Of a stretch of DNA of 64,000 bases, positions 9,388-18,160 are shown piece after piece. The notes under the pieces are model-generated. The model made no database searches, was not told the DNA's origin, and was given only the letters and a program-made list of their open reading frames with translations. The translations under genes and the position numbers were made by a program. The stretch lies in the NCBI RefSeq assembly GCF_012396125.1, contig NZ_JAAXOX010000014.1:46244-110243 (forward strand). The letters are read 5' to 3'. The first letter of the stretch is position 1, and each line of letters starts with the position of its first letter. Origin of the DNA: Cellulomonas denverensis (GTDB taxonomy: Bacteria; Actinomycetota; Actinomycetes; Actinomycetales; Cellulomonadaceae).

Positions 9388-10853
9388 ATGGTCTCGGCTC
9401 GGTTGACGGCCCAGCAGAAGGCCTTGCTGCTGTGCCAGCACCTCCAGGACGGAGTGCCGCTGACCCGCCTGGCTGAGCACGCTGGCATCCCGGAACGCAC
9501 GCTGCGCCGGTGGGCAACGACCTACCGGGCCGACGGGACCGTCGATTCACTGGAACGTCGACGGCGCAGCGACGCCGGCCAGCGCCGGCTGCCCGACGAC
9601 CTCATCGCGGCCGTCGAGGCGTTGGCTCTACGCCGGCCCGCCCCGACGACCGCGTTCGTGCACCGCCGGATCGCTGACATGGCGCGCGACCGCGGGCTGG
9701 CTCCGCCGAGCTACTCCACGGTGCGCGACATCGTCACCAGCATCGACCCAGGTCTGCGCACCCTTGCGACGGGTGGCGACACCGCCTATCGGGATCGGTT
9801 CGAGCTGGTCTACCGGCGCTCGGCGGCCCGCCCGAACGAACAGTGGCAGGCCGACCACACGCTGCTCGACGTGCAGATCCTCGATGCCCACCGACGCCCG
9901 GCACGACCGTGGCTGACGGTAGTGCTGGAGACTACTCGCGTGCCGTCGCCGGCTACACGCTCTTCCTCGGCGCGCCGAGCGCCGAGCGGACGGCCCTCGC
10001 GCTGCACCAGGCCGTCATCGCGAAGGGCAACCCTGCCTGGCCGGTCCAAGGCCTACCCGACGTGCTCTACAGCGACCACGGCAGCGACTTCACCAGCAGC
10101 CGGCTCGAGCGGGTCTGCCTCGACACCCACGTCAGCCTGATCCACTCCCGGATCGGGGTCCCGCAAGGCCGCGGCAAGATCGAGCGCCTCTTCAGGACCA
10201 TCACCACCGAGCTGCTGCCGCACCTGCCGGGGTACATCCCGCACGGCACCGGCGGGCAACCCACCACACCGCCGCAGCTCACCCTCGCCGAGCTCGACAG
10301 CGCAGTCGAGCGCTTCGTCGTCGAGGAGTATCACAGCCGGCCGCACTCCGAGACCCGGCAGCCGCCCGTGGTCCGCTGGCTCGCCGACGGTTGGATCCCT
10401 CGCAGCCCAGCCCACCCGGAGGACCTCGACACGCTCCTGCTCACGGCGGCTACCAGCCGCATCGTCCAACGTGACGGGATCCGCTTCTCCGGCACCCGGT
10501 ACATCAGCCCGGTGCTCGCCGCCTACGTCGGAGAGAGCGTCACCATCCGCTACGACCCCCGCGACGCAGCCGAGGTCCGCGTCTACTACTGCGATAAGTA
10601 CCTGTGCCGGGCGATCGCACCTGAGCTCGCCCGCGAAGCAGTCACGCTGGAGCAGCTGCAGGACGCTCGCGTCGCCAGACGGCGGGCGCTGAAGAAGGAG
10701 CTGCGCGAGCGTCGGAGTCTGGCCGACGCCTTGCCCGCGGATCACCACTACGCCGTGGTGCAGCCCGCGGGCTTGCCGGGCGTGGACGGGCAGCGTCCGC
10801 CGGCCGAGCCGCCCGTCCCTCGTCACAGGCTGCGGACCTATGCCAACGACTGA
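9388..10853 (+). pseudogene. tniA: TniA-like DDE transposase, frameshifted
   Basis: From ATG 9388 the frame encodes an HTH region and the first part of a Mu/Tn552-type rve core (first Asp in QWQADHTLLD) up to PWLTVVLE. Near 9928-9931 one base is missing, and the rest continues in another frame as DYSRAVAGYTLFLG. That part carries the second Asp (LYSDHGSDF), the Glu (GRGKIERLF) and the C-terminal barrel, and stops at 10853. Restored, the protein would be about 488 residues. Either the transposase is dead or the read has a one-base error. It overlaps tniB by 14 bp. Confidence 0.88.
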
Positions 10854-11754
10854 ACCTGCCCCCGACCGGAGCATCCTCGGCAAGAACGACGACGGCCGGC
10901 GCTTCCTGACCAGAGGACTGGGTGAGCTTGTCCCGCCGGCGCCGCGTGAGGAGCAGGTCTCCTTCTTGGTCACGAAGGAGCACCGGCGGTTCGCAGAGTT
11001 CGCCGACACCGTGCGACGCCACCGCCACGTCGGGCTGTGCTGGGGGCCGCCCGGGGTTGGCAAGACCCTGTCTGCTCGCCACTACGCCGGCACGGATCAC
11101 TGGGCGCGTTGGCAGCACACCCTCACCAGCGGCACCGATCCCGGTGCCGTGCCCGAACGCGTCCTGCAGGCGCGGACCGCGTTCTGGACGCCCACGGTCA
11201 ACGCGAGCACCCGCGAAGTCGACCGGGCCTTGCCCCGCGCGTGCCAGGAGATCTCCTACGCCGTCGACTACCACCAGTACGGCAAGGTCGACCCCTTCGT
11301 GCACCCGGCCTCAGCGGGCTCTGCGCTCACCGAGCTGCTCATCATCGACGAAGCCGACCGGCTTAGAACCGTCGGGCTGGAGCAAGTCCGCGACTACTAC
11401 GACCGACACCGCCTCGGCGTCATCCTGATCGGCATGCCCGGGATCGAGAAGCGCCTGGCCCGTTACCCCCAGCTCTACAGCAGGATCGGCTTCGCCCACG
11501 AGTACCGATCACTGGGGCCCGACGAGCTCACCGCCGTCCTCACCCGCCGCTGGCAATCAGATAAGCACCCGGACGAAGACGACTTGGCTCAGGCCGCCGC
11601 CATCACCACGGTCGCCCGCGTCACCGGCGGCAACTTCCGCCTCGTCGACCGACTCCTCACTCAGATTGAACGCATCCGCCAGATCAACCACCTCCCGACG
11701 GTGACACCGGAGGTCGTCGAAGCGGCCCGCGAGGCCCTCCTCATCGGGCACTGA
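10840..11754 (+). CDS. tniB: TniB-like AAA+ ATPase of a Tn5053/Tn402-type transposon
   Basis: 304 residues. Walker A (GPPGVGKT) is near residue 68 and Walker B (LLIIDEADR) near 170, followed by sensor regions (GMPGIEKRL) and the C-terminal lid. This is the TnsC/TniB type of ATP-dependent target selector that works with the DDE transposase. It overlaps the end of tniA. The C-terminal 33 residues resemble an orphan fragment at 20201-20303, showing that a second related element once existed here. With tniA frameshifted the module is probably inactive. Confidence 0.88.
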   Translation: MPTTEPAPDRSILGKNDDGRRFLTRGLGELVPPAPREEQVSFLVTKEHRRFAEFADTVRRHRHVGLCWGPPGVGKTLSARHYAGTDHWARWQHTLTSGTDPGAVPERVLQARTAFWTPTVNASTREVDRALPRACQEISYAVDYHQYGKVDPFVHPASAGSALTELLIIDEADRLRTVGLEQVRDYYDRHRLGVILIGMPGIEKRLARYPQLYSRIGFAHEYRSLGPDELTAVLTRRWQSDKHPDEDDLAQAAAITTVARVTGGNFRLVDRLLTQIERIRQINHLPTVTPEVVEAAREALLIGH

Positions 11755-11757
11755 GCG

Positions 11758-11886
11758 AAGGTGCCCGGACACAGAGCACAGGTGATCTACGGCCACATAT
11801 CCCTGTGGGCCACAATCCAGGCCCAGTTCGGTATGGGTGTCCTCGTGGTGCTGGCCGTGCATCCCGCCATGCGGCATGGTGCTCAT
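11758..11886 (-). pseudogene. 5' fragment of a His-rich gene abutting the transposon
   Basis: ATG at 11886 follows a GGAGGAG site at good spacing and opens a frame (MSTMPHGGMHGQHHEDTH...) that runs straight into the end of tniB at 11754. The His-rich start resembles metal-handling proteins of this window, but there is too little left to name a family. Probably the transposon insertion removed the rest of the gene. Confidence 0.5.
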
Positions 11887-12227
11887 CGCCGTCTCCTCCG
11901 ATCGCCTGTACCCCCTCAGAGATACCTGTCTCGCCGTACATCCCGACCCCTATGCGGAAACTCCCCACCGCAGCGGTCGAGTTTCCTTCCGTAGCGTCCC
12001 TTACCTGCTCAGTCATTGACGCGGCGCGCCACAGAAACCTCATCAAACCTTCATCGTCAGGCGCACCGTCCTGCGGGACGTGTAGGTGCGATTCTCCCGT
12101 CAATAGCAGCCGCGCCGCAGCCTGGTGACCCATATCGAGGCGGGTTGCGGCTGTAGAGGCGAGGCGCACACCTTTCAACGGGCCAGTAGCGCAAGGCTGC
12201 TTCACAGGTGCTACCGGTCGGCCCGCG
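11887..12227. other. Intergenic region, no gene seen
   Basis: 341 bp between the truncated His-rich gene and the oxidoreductase. It probably holds the promoter of the truncated gene. A weak GTACCCC...GATAC sequence at about 11909-11926 faintly resembles the CsoR boxes but is not symmetrical. No convincing frame on either strand. Confidence 0.5.
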
Positions 12228-13142
12228 TCAGGCGCTGTAGGGCTCGATGACGGTCTTGCCGGTGGTGTGGCCAGTCTCGACTGCGACGATGGCCTCGCCG
12301 GCTTGTTCGAGGGGGTAGCGGGCGGTGACGTGGGGGTCGACGAGGCCGTACTCGATGACCCCGGTGATCTTGGCCATGGCCTCGCTGGTGCGCTCGAGGG
12401 CGGAGCCGCCGATCTCGGTGGCCGTCGCGGGGTCGGCGGCGGAGATGATGCGCGAGGGGCTGGTGGCCAGTGCGGCGACCTGGCGCAGGGCATCCCCGCC
12501 GACCAGGTCGACGATAAGGTCCAATCCCTCGGGGGCGACCTCGCGCACACGGTCGGCCACGCCCTTCCCGGAGGGGACGAAGGTGGCCCCGGTGGACTCG
12601 ACGATTTGGCGCTTGGTCTCCGAGGCGATGCCGATGACGGTGAACTGGTGGACCCGGCCGATCTGGGCGGCCATGAGCCCGACGCCGCCGCCGGCGCCGA
12701 GGATCAGGAGCGTCTGGCCGGCTTCGAGCTCGATCTGGTGGGTGGCGTCGTAGGCGGTGGCTGCTGCGACGGGGATGGTGGCGGCGTCGGCGAAGGAGAT
12801 CTCCTCGGGCTTGGCCACCGCCTCGGTGGCCCGCACGATGGTGTCCTGGGCAAAGGCCCCGTATCCGGGGGCGACCGGACCGAGGATCGCATCGCCCACC
12901 GCGAAGCCTTCCACGCCGTCGCCGATGGTGGTGACGACGCCGGCGACCTCCTGACCCATGGGGGCCGGCAGCGGTAGGTCGGTGCCCAGAGCTCCGGAGC
13001 GGATCTTGTGGTCGATTGGGTTGACGCCGGCGGCGCGGACCTTGACCGCCAGCTCGCCCGGGCCCGGCGGGGGGGCCGGGCGGTCGACCAGCTGCTGGTT
13101 CTCCGGGCCACCGAAGTCATTGAATACGTACACCTTGGACAT
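12228..13142 (-). CDS. NADP-dependent medium-chain oxidoreductase (quinone reductase type)
   Basis: 304 residues of the zinc-independent MDR family. A GroES-like N-terminal domain (RAAGVNPIDHKIRSG) is followed by a Rossmann fold with the nucleotide motif GAGGGVGLMAAQIGR near residue 150. Relatives reduce quinones or enones with NADPH; the substrate here is unknown. ATG at 13142 gives the family start. It is downstream of the cupin gene in the same direction with a 91-bp gap, and may serve redox detoxification alongside the neighbouring metal genes. Confidence 0.85.
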   Translation of the reverse strand: MSKVYVFNDFGGPENQQLVDRPAPPPGPGELAVKVRAAGVNPIDHKIRSGALGTDLPLPAPMGQEVAGVVTTIGDGVEGFAVGDAILGPVAPGYGAFAQDTIVRATEAVAKPEEISFADAATIPVAAATAYDATHQIELEAGQTLLILGAGGGVGLMAAQIGRVHQFTVIGIASETKRQIVESTGATFVPSGKGVADRVREVAPEGLDLIVDLVGGDALRQVAALATSPSRIISAADPATATEIGGSALERTSEAMAKITGVIEYGLVDPHVTARYPLEQAGEAIVAVETGHTTGKTVIEPYSA

Positions 13143-13233
13143 GGGGTTGCTTCTTCCTTCTTGTTGGTCGCTGAACGAGCCGAGTGTGGTCCCTGACCTG
13201 GCCGGCCGCTTCAGCCGGTGGTTGGTGTGCTCG

Positions 13234-13662
13234 TCAGGCGGTGGGGGGCTCGTCCTGCCCGGCTGCCTCGGCGGCGTCGGCCTCGTTCTTGGTCGGGTAG
13301 GCACCGTCGGCGGCGTGCTCGGGCGGGGCATAAACGGTGTAGAGCACGAGTGGCTCAGCACCGGTGTTGCGGAAGTTGTGCCGGGTGCCGGCTGGGATGG
13401 CGCACTGGTCACCGGCCTCGATCGGGTGGGTATGGCCGTTGAGGTCTGCCTGACCGGTTCCGCTGATGAAGGTGAGGATCTGGTCGGTGTTCTGGTGGAC
13501 CTCATCACCGATCTCACTACCCGGGGGAATGGTCATGATGACGATCTGGGCGTGCTGACCGGTCCATAGCACCCGGCGGAAGTCGGGGTTGTCCTGGGCG
13601 ACGTCGGCGATGGTGAAGTGCTCGATGTTGCCTTCGATGGTGAAGTGTTCTTCGGTGCTCAC
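13234..13662 (-). CDS. Cupin-domain protein
   Basis: 142 residues with one conserved beta-barrel cupin: motif 1 includes PPGSEIGDEVHQNTDQ with metal-ligand His and Glu/Gln positions, and motif 2 is IPAGTRHNFRN. A polar Ala/Glu-rich tail follows. Single-domain cupins of this type bind a divalent metal, and their reactions vary widely, so no activity is assigned. It sits between the P-type ATPase and the oxidoreductase in the same orientation, behind the promoter region at 13663-13744. Confidence 0.8.
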   Translation of the reverse strand: MSTEEHFTIEGNIEHFTIADVAQDNPDFRRVLWTGQHAQIVIMTIPPGSEIGDEVHQNTDQILTFISGTGQADLNGHTHPIEAGDQCAIPAGTRHNFRNTGAEPLVLYTVYAPPEHAADGAYPTKNEADAAEAAGQDEPPTA

Positions 13663-13744
13663 CTGGTGTTTCCTCCTGAGGTAGTGCTGATTTCCAGCGG
13701 CGGGCCGGGACGGCTGGCGTTGAGGTGTCCTGGTCCGGTGCTGC

Positions 13745-15685
13745 TTACGGGCGGCGGGCCATTGCCTGTGCCTCGGTGGTGGTGCTCTGCGCCGGCGCTG
13801 TCGCCACGGCGCTGGTGGTGTCCTGGTGGCGGCGCAGCAGGCGCATGGCGTTGATAATGACGACCAGGACCGAAGCTTCGTGGACGAGCATCCCGATGGC
13901 CATAGTCACCCCGCCCAGGAGGACGCCGGCCAGCAGGGCGGCCACGGTGACCAGGGCGATGGTGATGTTCTGGCGCATGTTGTTCACGGTGCGCCGGGCC
14001 AGGCCGACGGCCTCGGGGAGCTTGAGCAGGTTGTCGCCCATGAGGGCGATGTCCGCAGTCTCCACGGCGACGGCAGAGCCGGCGGCGCCCATGGCCACGC
14101 CGATGTTGGCCGTTGCCAGGGCGGGGGCGTCGTTGACGCCGTCGCCGACCATGGCCACCACGTGACCTTGACGCTGCAGGTCCGCGACCGCGTCGAGCTT
14201 GTCCTCGGGCAGCAGGCCGGCGCGGACCTCATCGACCCCGGTCGCCGCACCAACTGCCTTCGCCACCAGCGGGGCGTCACCGGTGAGCATGACCACCTTC
14301 TTCACCCCGGCGTCGTGCAGACGGGCGACCATCTGCGCCGCGTCGGGACGGACCTCATCAGCCACCGCGACCACACCAGCCACCGCATCCTCCACGGCCA
14401 CGATCATCGCCGTCCTGCCCGCTGCGGCGAGCTCCTCAGCGGCCTGCCCGGCGCCAACAGTGTCCGCGACGCCGTACTGCTCCAGCAGCGCCACGTTGCC
14501 GATGAGGACCCGGCGCCCGCCGATGGTGGCAGTGATGCCCTTGCCAGGCACGGGCTCGGTGACCTCGGGCAGCCCCGACGTGGCCAGCCCCTCCGCGGCT
14601 GCTGCCTCCAGGATGGGTCGGGCGAGCGGGTGCTCGGAGCCGGCCTCGGCCCGGGCTGCCCAGGTCAGCACCTGGGCGCGATCCATGGCTGGGGCCAGGA
14701 CGACGACGTCGGTCAGGTGCGGGCGGCCCTTGGTCAGGGTGCCGGTCTTGTCCACCGCGACGGCGGTGATCTTGCCGGAGGTCTCCAGGTACTCCCCACC
14801 CTTGATGAGGATGCCGTCCTTGGCGGCCCGGCCGATGCCGGCGACGATGGAGACCGGGATGGAGATGACCAGCGCGCCGGGGCAGCCGATGACCAGCAGG
14901 GTCAGCCCGAGCACGACGTCACCGGTGATGAGTCCGACCACGAGGGCCAGGACCATGATGGCCGGGGTGTACCAGGCGGAGAACCGGTCCATGAACTGGG
15001 CGGTCTTGGCCTTGGCGTCCTGGGCGTCTTCGACGCGGTGGATGATGCGGGCCAGCGTGGTGTCGGCGCCGATGCCGGTGGCGAGCACCTGGAGGAACCC
15101 ACCCTTGGCGACGGTTCCGGCGAAGACGTGGTCGCCCTTGGACTTCTCCACGGGGATGGACTCCCCGGTGATGGAGGCCTCGTCCAGGGCGCCGGTGCCG
15201 GCCACGACCTCGCCGTCCACCGGGACCTTAGCGCCGTTCTTGACCAGGACGATCTCGCCCATGGCCACGCTCGCAGCGGGCACCTCCACCTGCACGCCGT
15301 CGCGCATGACCACGGCCACGTCTGGGGCCACGGCCACCAGCTCGGCCAGTGCCGAGCGGGTCTTGTTCAGCGTTGCGGACTCCAGGGCGTGCCCGATGGC
15401 GAAGAGGAAGGTCACCGCGGCGGCCTCCCAGTACTCCCCGATGATCACCGCGCCGATCGCGGCCACCGAGACCAGCAGGTCGATGCCGATGACCCGGGCC
15501 ATGAGCGCCCGGGCTGCCTTGGTCACGATCGGGGTACCCGCGACCACGGCGGCGGCCACCATGAAGGCGTTGCTCCACGCATCGGAACCGAGGCCGCGGG
15601 CCACGAAGAACGAGATGAGGATCAGCGCCCCGGAGACCACTGGGATCGCCCACCTGCCGTACCACCACTGCTGCAGCTTGTTCAT
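13745..15685 (-). CDS. Heavy-metal P1B-type ATPase with a CPG motif
   Basis: 646 residues starting directly at the first membrane helix, with no N-terminal metal-binding domain. TGES is in the actuator domain at about 173-176, GCPGALV at 267-273, phosphorylation Asp in DKTGT at about 312, and the hinge GDGVNDAP late. In place of the usual CPC or CPH the transmembrane metal motif is CPG, so the metal cannot be assigned from the standard classes; the closest overall look is ZntA/CadA. It pumps a metal ion across the membrane. Its promoter block resembles that of the HMA gene at 16890-17129. Confidence 0.9.
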   Translation of the reverse strand: MNKLQQWWYGRWAIPVVSGALILISFFVARGLGSDAWSNAFMVAAAVVAGTPIVTKAARALMARVIGIDLLVSVAAIGAVIIGEYWEAAAVTFLFAIGHALESATLNKTRSALAELVAVAPDVAVVMRDGVQVEVPAASVAMGEIVLVKNGAKVPVDGEVVAGTGALDEASITGESIPVEKSKGDHVFAGTVAKGGFLQVLATGIGADTTLARIIHRVEDAQDAKAKTAQFMDRFSAWYTPAIMVLALVVGLITGDVVLGLTLLVIGCPGALVISIPVSIVAGIGRAAKDGILIKGGEYLETSGKITAVAVDKTGTLTKGRPHLTDVVVLAPAMDRAQVLTWAARAEAGSEHPLARPILEAAAAEGLATSGLPEVTEPVPGKGITATIGGRRVLIGNVALLEQYGVADTVGAGQAAEELAAAGRTAMIVAVEDAVAGVVAVADEVRPDAAQMVARLHDAGVKKVVMLTGDAPLVAKAVGAATGVDEVRAGLLPEDKLDAVADLQRQGHVVAMVGDGVNDAPALATANIGVAMGAAGSAVAVETADIALMGDNLLKLPEAVGLARRTVNNMRQNITIALVTVAALLAGVLLGGVTMAIGMLVHEASVLVVIINAMRLLRRHQDTTSAVATAPAQSTTTEAQAMARRP

Positions 15686-15724
15686 AGCTGTTCGACCTTC
15701 CTGTAGCTGTCCAACCCCAGTTCG

Positions 15725-15780
15725 GGGTGCTGACAACGACGTTATGAAGATCGGCACCGGGCAACCATGACCGGCGTCAA
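15725..15780 (-). promoter_or_regulatory. ATPase promoter block with Crp/Fnr-like box
   Basis: The box ATGACCGGCGTCAA (15767-15780) has TTGAC/GTCAT half-sites on the minus strand. It is followed by the segment gggtgctgacaacgacgtta (15725-15744) nearer the gene. The same two segments recur at 17170-17225, upstream of the HMA gene. A Crp/Fnr-family gene lies 1.5 kb away at 17260-18081 and is the probable regulator. Confidence 0.65.
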
Positions 15781-15842
15781 TCAACCGCACACCCATCCGT
15801 GCACCGCCGCCGGGGCTGCTCTAGCGTGCTGGCGCAATGAAG

Positions 15843-15875
15843 AGCGTCACCGCCGAGTTGATCGGCGGTGACGCT
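15843..15875. terminator. 14-bp-arm hairpin
   Basis: AGCGTCACCGCCGA, loop GTTGA, TCGGCGGTGACGCT: perfect 14-bp arms. It lies between the DoxX gene (minus strand, upstream) and the ATPase promoter, so it probably ends the DoxX transcript. There is no clear U-tract. Confidence 0.7.
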
Positions 15876-16000
15876 TAGCTGGTCCGGCTCAGAATGCGGC
15901 CGGACGAGCCACGTAGCCTCGGCCCGCGGGCGTCCATGACCACACCCCAGTCCGCGGGGCCCGTGGGGCCGGGTGTCACGCGCATGGCGGGACGGCCCCG

Positions 16001-16420
16001 TCAGTTTCGCCTGGTTGCCAGTTCCTCCACCATCAGGCCCAGACCGCTACCGAGCATGAAGACGTCCCGAGCGATCCCCATGCCAGCCGGCGCTGGACGG
16101 ATTCCGTCATCACGGGTGAACCCTGGCGTCTTGAGGTACACGGCCATCAATGCGGCCGAGAATCCACTTAGGCCGGCCGCGGCCACCCGGGTGGGTACCA
16201 TCGGGGCTAGTAGCGCCGTGCCCAGAGCGATCTCGAAGGTCGACAACGCCTTCCCGAAGCGGACCGGGTCCATCTTCTTCAAGAACGGGAACGCGTTGGC
16301 GGCCTGGTCCCGCAGCCCCGTTGCCCCGTCGACGTGCAATGACCGCTTAGTGATTCCGGTGTTCAATATGAAGGCCCCGCTCGCCAGGCGCGGCGGGACA
16401 TGGTGAAGCTTGACGCTCAT
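16001..16420 (-). CDS. DoxX-family membrane protein
   Basis: 139 residues with a Pro/His start, a middle segment of two to three hydrophobic helices (FEIALGTALLAPMVPTRVAAAGLSGF) and a C-terminal helix (ARDVFMLGSGLGLMVEELA). This is the small DoxX-like topology. DoxX proteins are integral membrane proteins linked to thiol and redox stress, and the role here is not known. A short upstream region of about 200 bp with no gene separates it from the HMA genes. Confidence 0.7.
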   Translation of the reverse strand: MSVKLHHVPPRLASGAFILNTGITKRSLHVDGATGLRDQAANAFPFLKKMDPVRFGKALSTFEIALGTALLAPMVPTRVAAAGLSGFSAALMAVYLKTPGFTRDDGIRPAPAGMGIARDVFMLGSGLGLMVEELATRRN

Positions 16421-16621
16421 AGCAATCTCTCCTGAGTTCTTGGGACGTGGGTCTACCAGCGGTTCACACGTGAGAATGCAGCGGGCAGGCTTCCGCTGAT
16501 CATTGACGGGCCCGGCGGCCCGGTGCGGCCCTGATGGGTGGCGGGATGACGCCCGGGCAGTGCGCTCGCGCTTGGTCTGGGCACCGGTCGACGTCCCTGG
16601 TCGCCCTAGTGGAGGCGGGTC

Positions 16622-16863
16622 CTAGCTGTCCTCCGAGATAACGCTTGCGGTAACGCCGGCACCGCCGACGGTCACCAGGATGTCCTCGACGTCCAAGCGT
16701 CGGGGGTCGTAGTCGACGTCAACCCGGTGCGAGTGCAGATCGATGTGCACGGCCTGCACCCCGGAAGACGCTTCAGGTGCCGGTTGATGTCGGTGGCGCA
16801 CGAGGGGCAGAAAAAATCGCCCAGGCGCAGCTGCAGGTGCGCCGCCTGTGCCATGACGCTCAC
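16622..16863 (-). pseudogene. HMA metal-binding protein with a frameshift
   Basis: The first ~32 residues give the start of a heavy-metal-associated domain with its metal motif FFCPSCATDI. In the G run at 16759-16762 one base is missing. Adding it restores the remainder of the ferredoxin-like fold (VQAVHIDLHSHRVDVDYDP...) down to a stop at 16622. Unrepaired, the product is a 63-residue chimera. A homopolymer sequencing error is a real alternative. It follows the intact HMA gene by 26 bp in the same direction. Confidence 0.75.
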
Positions 16864-16889
16864 TGTCCTTCTCCTTGGCGCGGCGGGCG

Positions 16890-17129
16890 TCAGAACGCGG
16901 CAGGCTTGGCGACGTACCCGGCCCTGCCCACAGCGGCGATCAGGTCCTCGACGCTGGCCTTGGCCGGGTCGTGGTCGACCTCGATGCGTGCCGAGGCGAA
17001 CTGGACCTTCACGGCGCTGACGCCGTCCAGGCGTCCGACACGCTTCTCGATCTTCGCCACGCAGGAGGGGCAGGAGAAGCCTTCGGCGCGCAGGGTCGTG
17101 TGGGTGGTGGCGGGAGCGGTGGTGCTCAT
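16890..17129 (-). CDS. HMA-domain metallochaperone-like protein
   Basis: 79 residues: a short Thr/Ala lead, then a complete heavy-metal-associated domain with CPSC in EGFSCPSCVAKIEKRV and the typical C-terminal strand-helix (VEDLIAAVGRAGYV). Such proteins carry soft metal ions to a partner ATPase by direct docking. The probable partner is the ATPase at 13745-15685, which lacks an HMA domain of its own and shares this gene's promoter block. The ATG at 17129 is preferred to a longer frame because the upstream part is Arg-rich and unlike the family. Confidence 0.88.
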   Translation of the reverse strand: MSTTAPATTHTTLRAEGFSCPSCVAKIEKRVGRLDGVSAVKVQFASARIEVDHDPAKASVEDLIAAVGRAGYVAKPAAF

Positions 17130-17169
17130 GGTGTGTTCCTTCCTTCTCTGACGAGGTCTCACCCTTCTT

Positions 17170-17225
17170 GGGTGCTGACTACGACGTTACGAGCGGGCCA
17201 GGAACCGAACCATGACGTGCATCAA
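17170..17225 (-). promoter_or_regulatory. HMA promoter block with Crp/Fnr-like box
   Basis: The box ATGACGTGCATCAA (17212-17225) and the segment gggtgctgactacgacgtta (17170-17189) correspond closely to 15725-15780. The box half-sites have the TTGAt....GTCAT pattern of the Crp/Fnr family. Confidence 0.65.
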
Positions 17226-17259
17226 TCAACCGCAGCAGACGTGAGAGAGTCCTCGCCCC

Positions 17260-18081
17260 TCAGGCACTGGCGGCCACGGTGGCGAGCAGACGGTCGCCGT
17301 CCAGGATGGCGGTCCATCTGCGGCCGGAGTCGATGATGCCGTCCTTGCGGAGCTGGCTCATTACCCGGGAGACGGACTCCGGTGTCGAGCCGGTCATGCC
17401 GGCCAGGTCAGTGCGAGACAGCGGCAACTGGATCAATGTGGCACCGGAGGAGCTGTCCTGGCCGAACTTCTCGGCTAGGCGCAACAGCGTGGTCGCTACC
17501 CGCTGGGCGACGGTGGCGGTGGATTGCGCGGTGACGTCCGCACGCGCTTGCGCTAGCAGCGCGGTGACGTCGTCCACCACCCGTAGGGCGACCTCGGGGT
17601 GTTGCGTCATGACATCGCGGAAAGCGCGTGTGTCGATGCGTAACGCGCAGGTGGTGGTCAGGGCGCGAACGGTTTCGGGGTAGGTGGGCTGGCCCAGGGT
17701 GTGCATGCCTCCGAAGAGGTCGCCAGGGGCCAGGAGATCGACGACGACGTCCTGGCCGTTCGGGGTCGGGCGGGAGACCTTGGCGCGCCCGGCTGCCATG
17801 ACGTAGAGATGTTCGGCCACGTCGCCGGCTGTGTAGAGCGGGTCGTCCTCAGCCCAGGACAGCGAGACCATGCGGTGGTCGATACCGACAAGATCCTCGT
17901 GGGACAGACCGGCGAAGAGCGGCACCTGGCCGAGAACCTTCATGCGTGCCGGCAATGGACAGTGATGGGGCTGGGCGCAGGTCGAGCGCAGCGGGACTCG
18001 TCGTCGGCCAGGTGCGCCGGTAGCCGAATTGACCGGGGAGGATGCACCGTGCGATGCGGCGGAGCCGGGTTCGCTGCTCAC
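17260..18081 (-). CDS. Crp/Fnr-family transcription regulator
   Basis: 273 residues. An N-terminal extension (1-46) containing CAQPHHC is followed by a cNMP-binding-like jelly roll (LFAGLSHEDL...), then a C-terminal winged helix with the recognition region DLAGMTGSTPESVSRVMSQL. The Cys/His cluster could sense redox state or metal, but Fnr-type four-Cys iron-sulfur spacing is not seen. GTG at 18081 with GGAGG upstream is the start. It probably acts at the boxes at 15767 and 17212, both of which have Crp/Fnr symmetry and flank its own gene cluster. Confidence 0.85.
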   Translation of the reverse strand: MSSEPGSAASHGASSPVNSATGAPGRRRVPLRSTCAQPHHCPLPARMKVLGQVPLFAGLSHEDLVGIDHRMVSLSWAEDDPLYTAGDVAEHLYVMAAGRAKVSRPTPNGQDVVVDLLAPGDLFGGMHTLGQPTYPETVRALTTTCALRIDTRAFRDVMTQHPEVALRVVDDVTALLAQARADVTAQSTATVAQRVATTLLRLAEKFGQDSSSGATLIQLPLSRTDLAGMTGSTPESVSRVMSQLRKDGIIDSGRRWTAILDGDRLLATVAASA

Positions 18082-18160
18082 GATTGCCTCCTGAAAGTGA
18101 TGCTAGATGCGCCGAGACGAATAAGCACGTGCTTCGTCTCATTATTGGTAGCCGTAATGG

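Noticed and set aside
13826..15706. Long + strand open frames opposite the CPG ATPase
   Set aside because: Low-complexity Gly/Asp/His-rich translation typical of antisense of transporter genes; no start signal and no motif.
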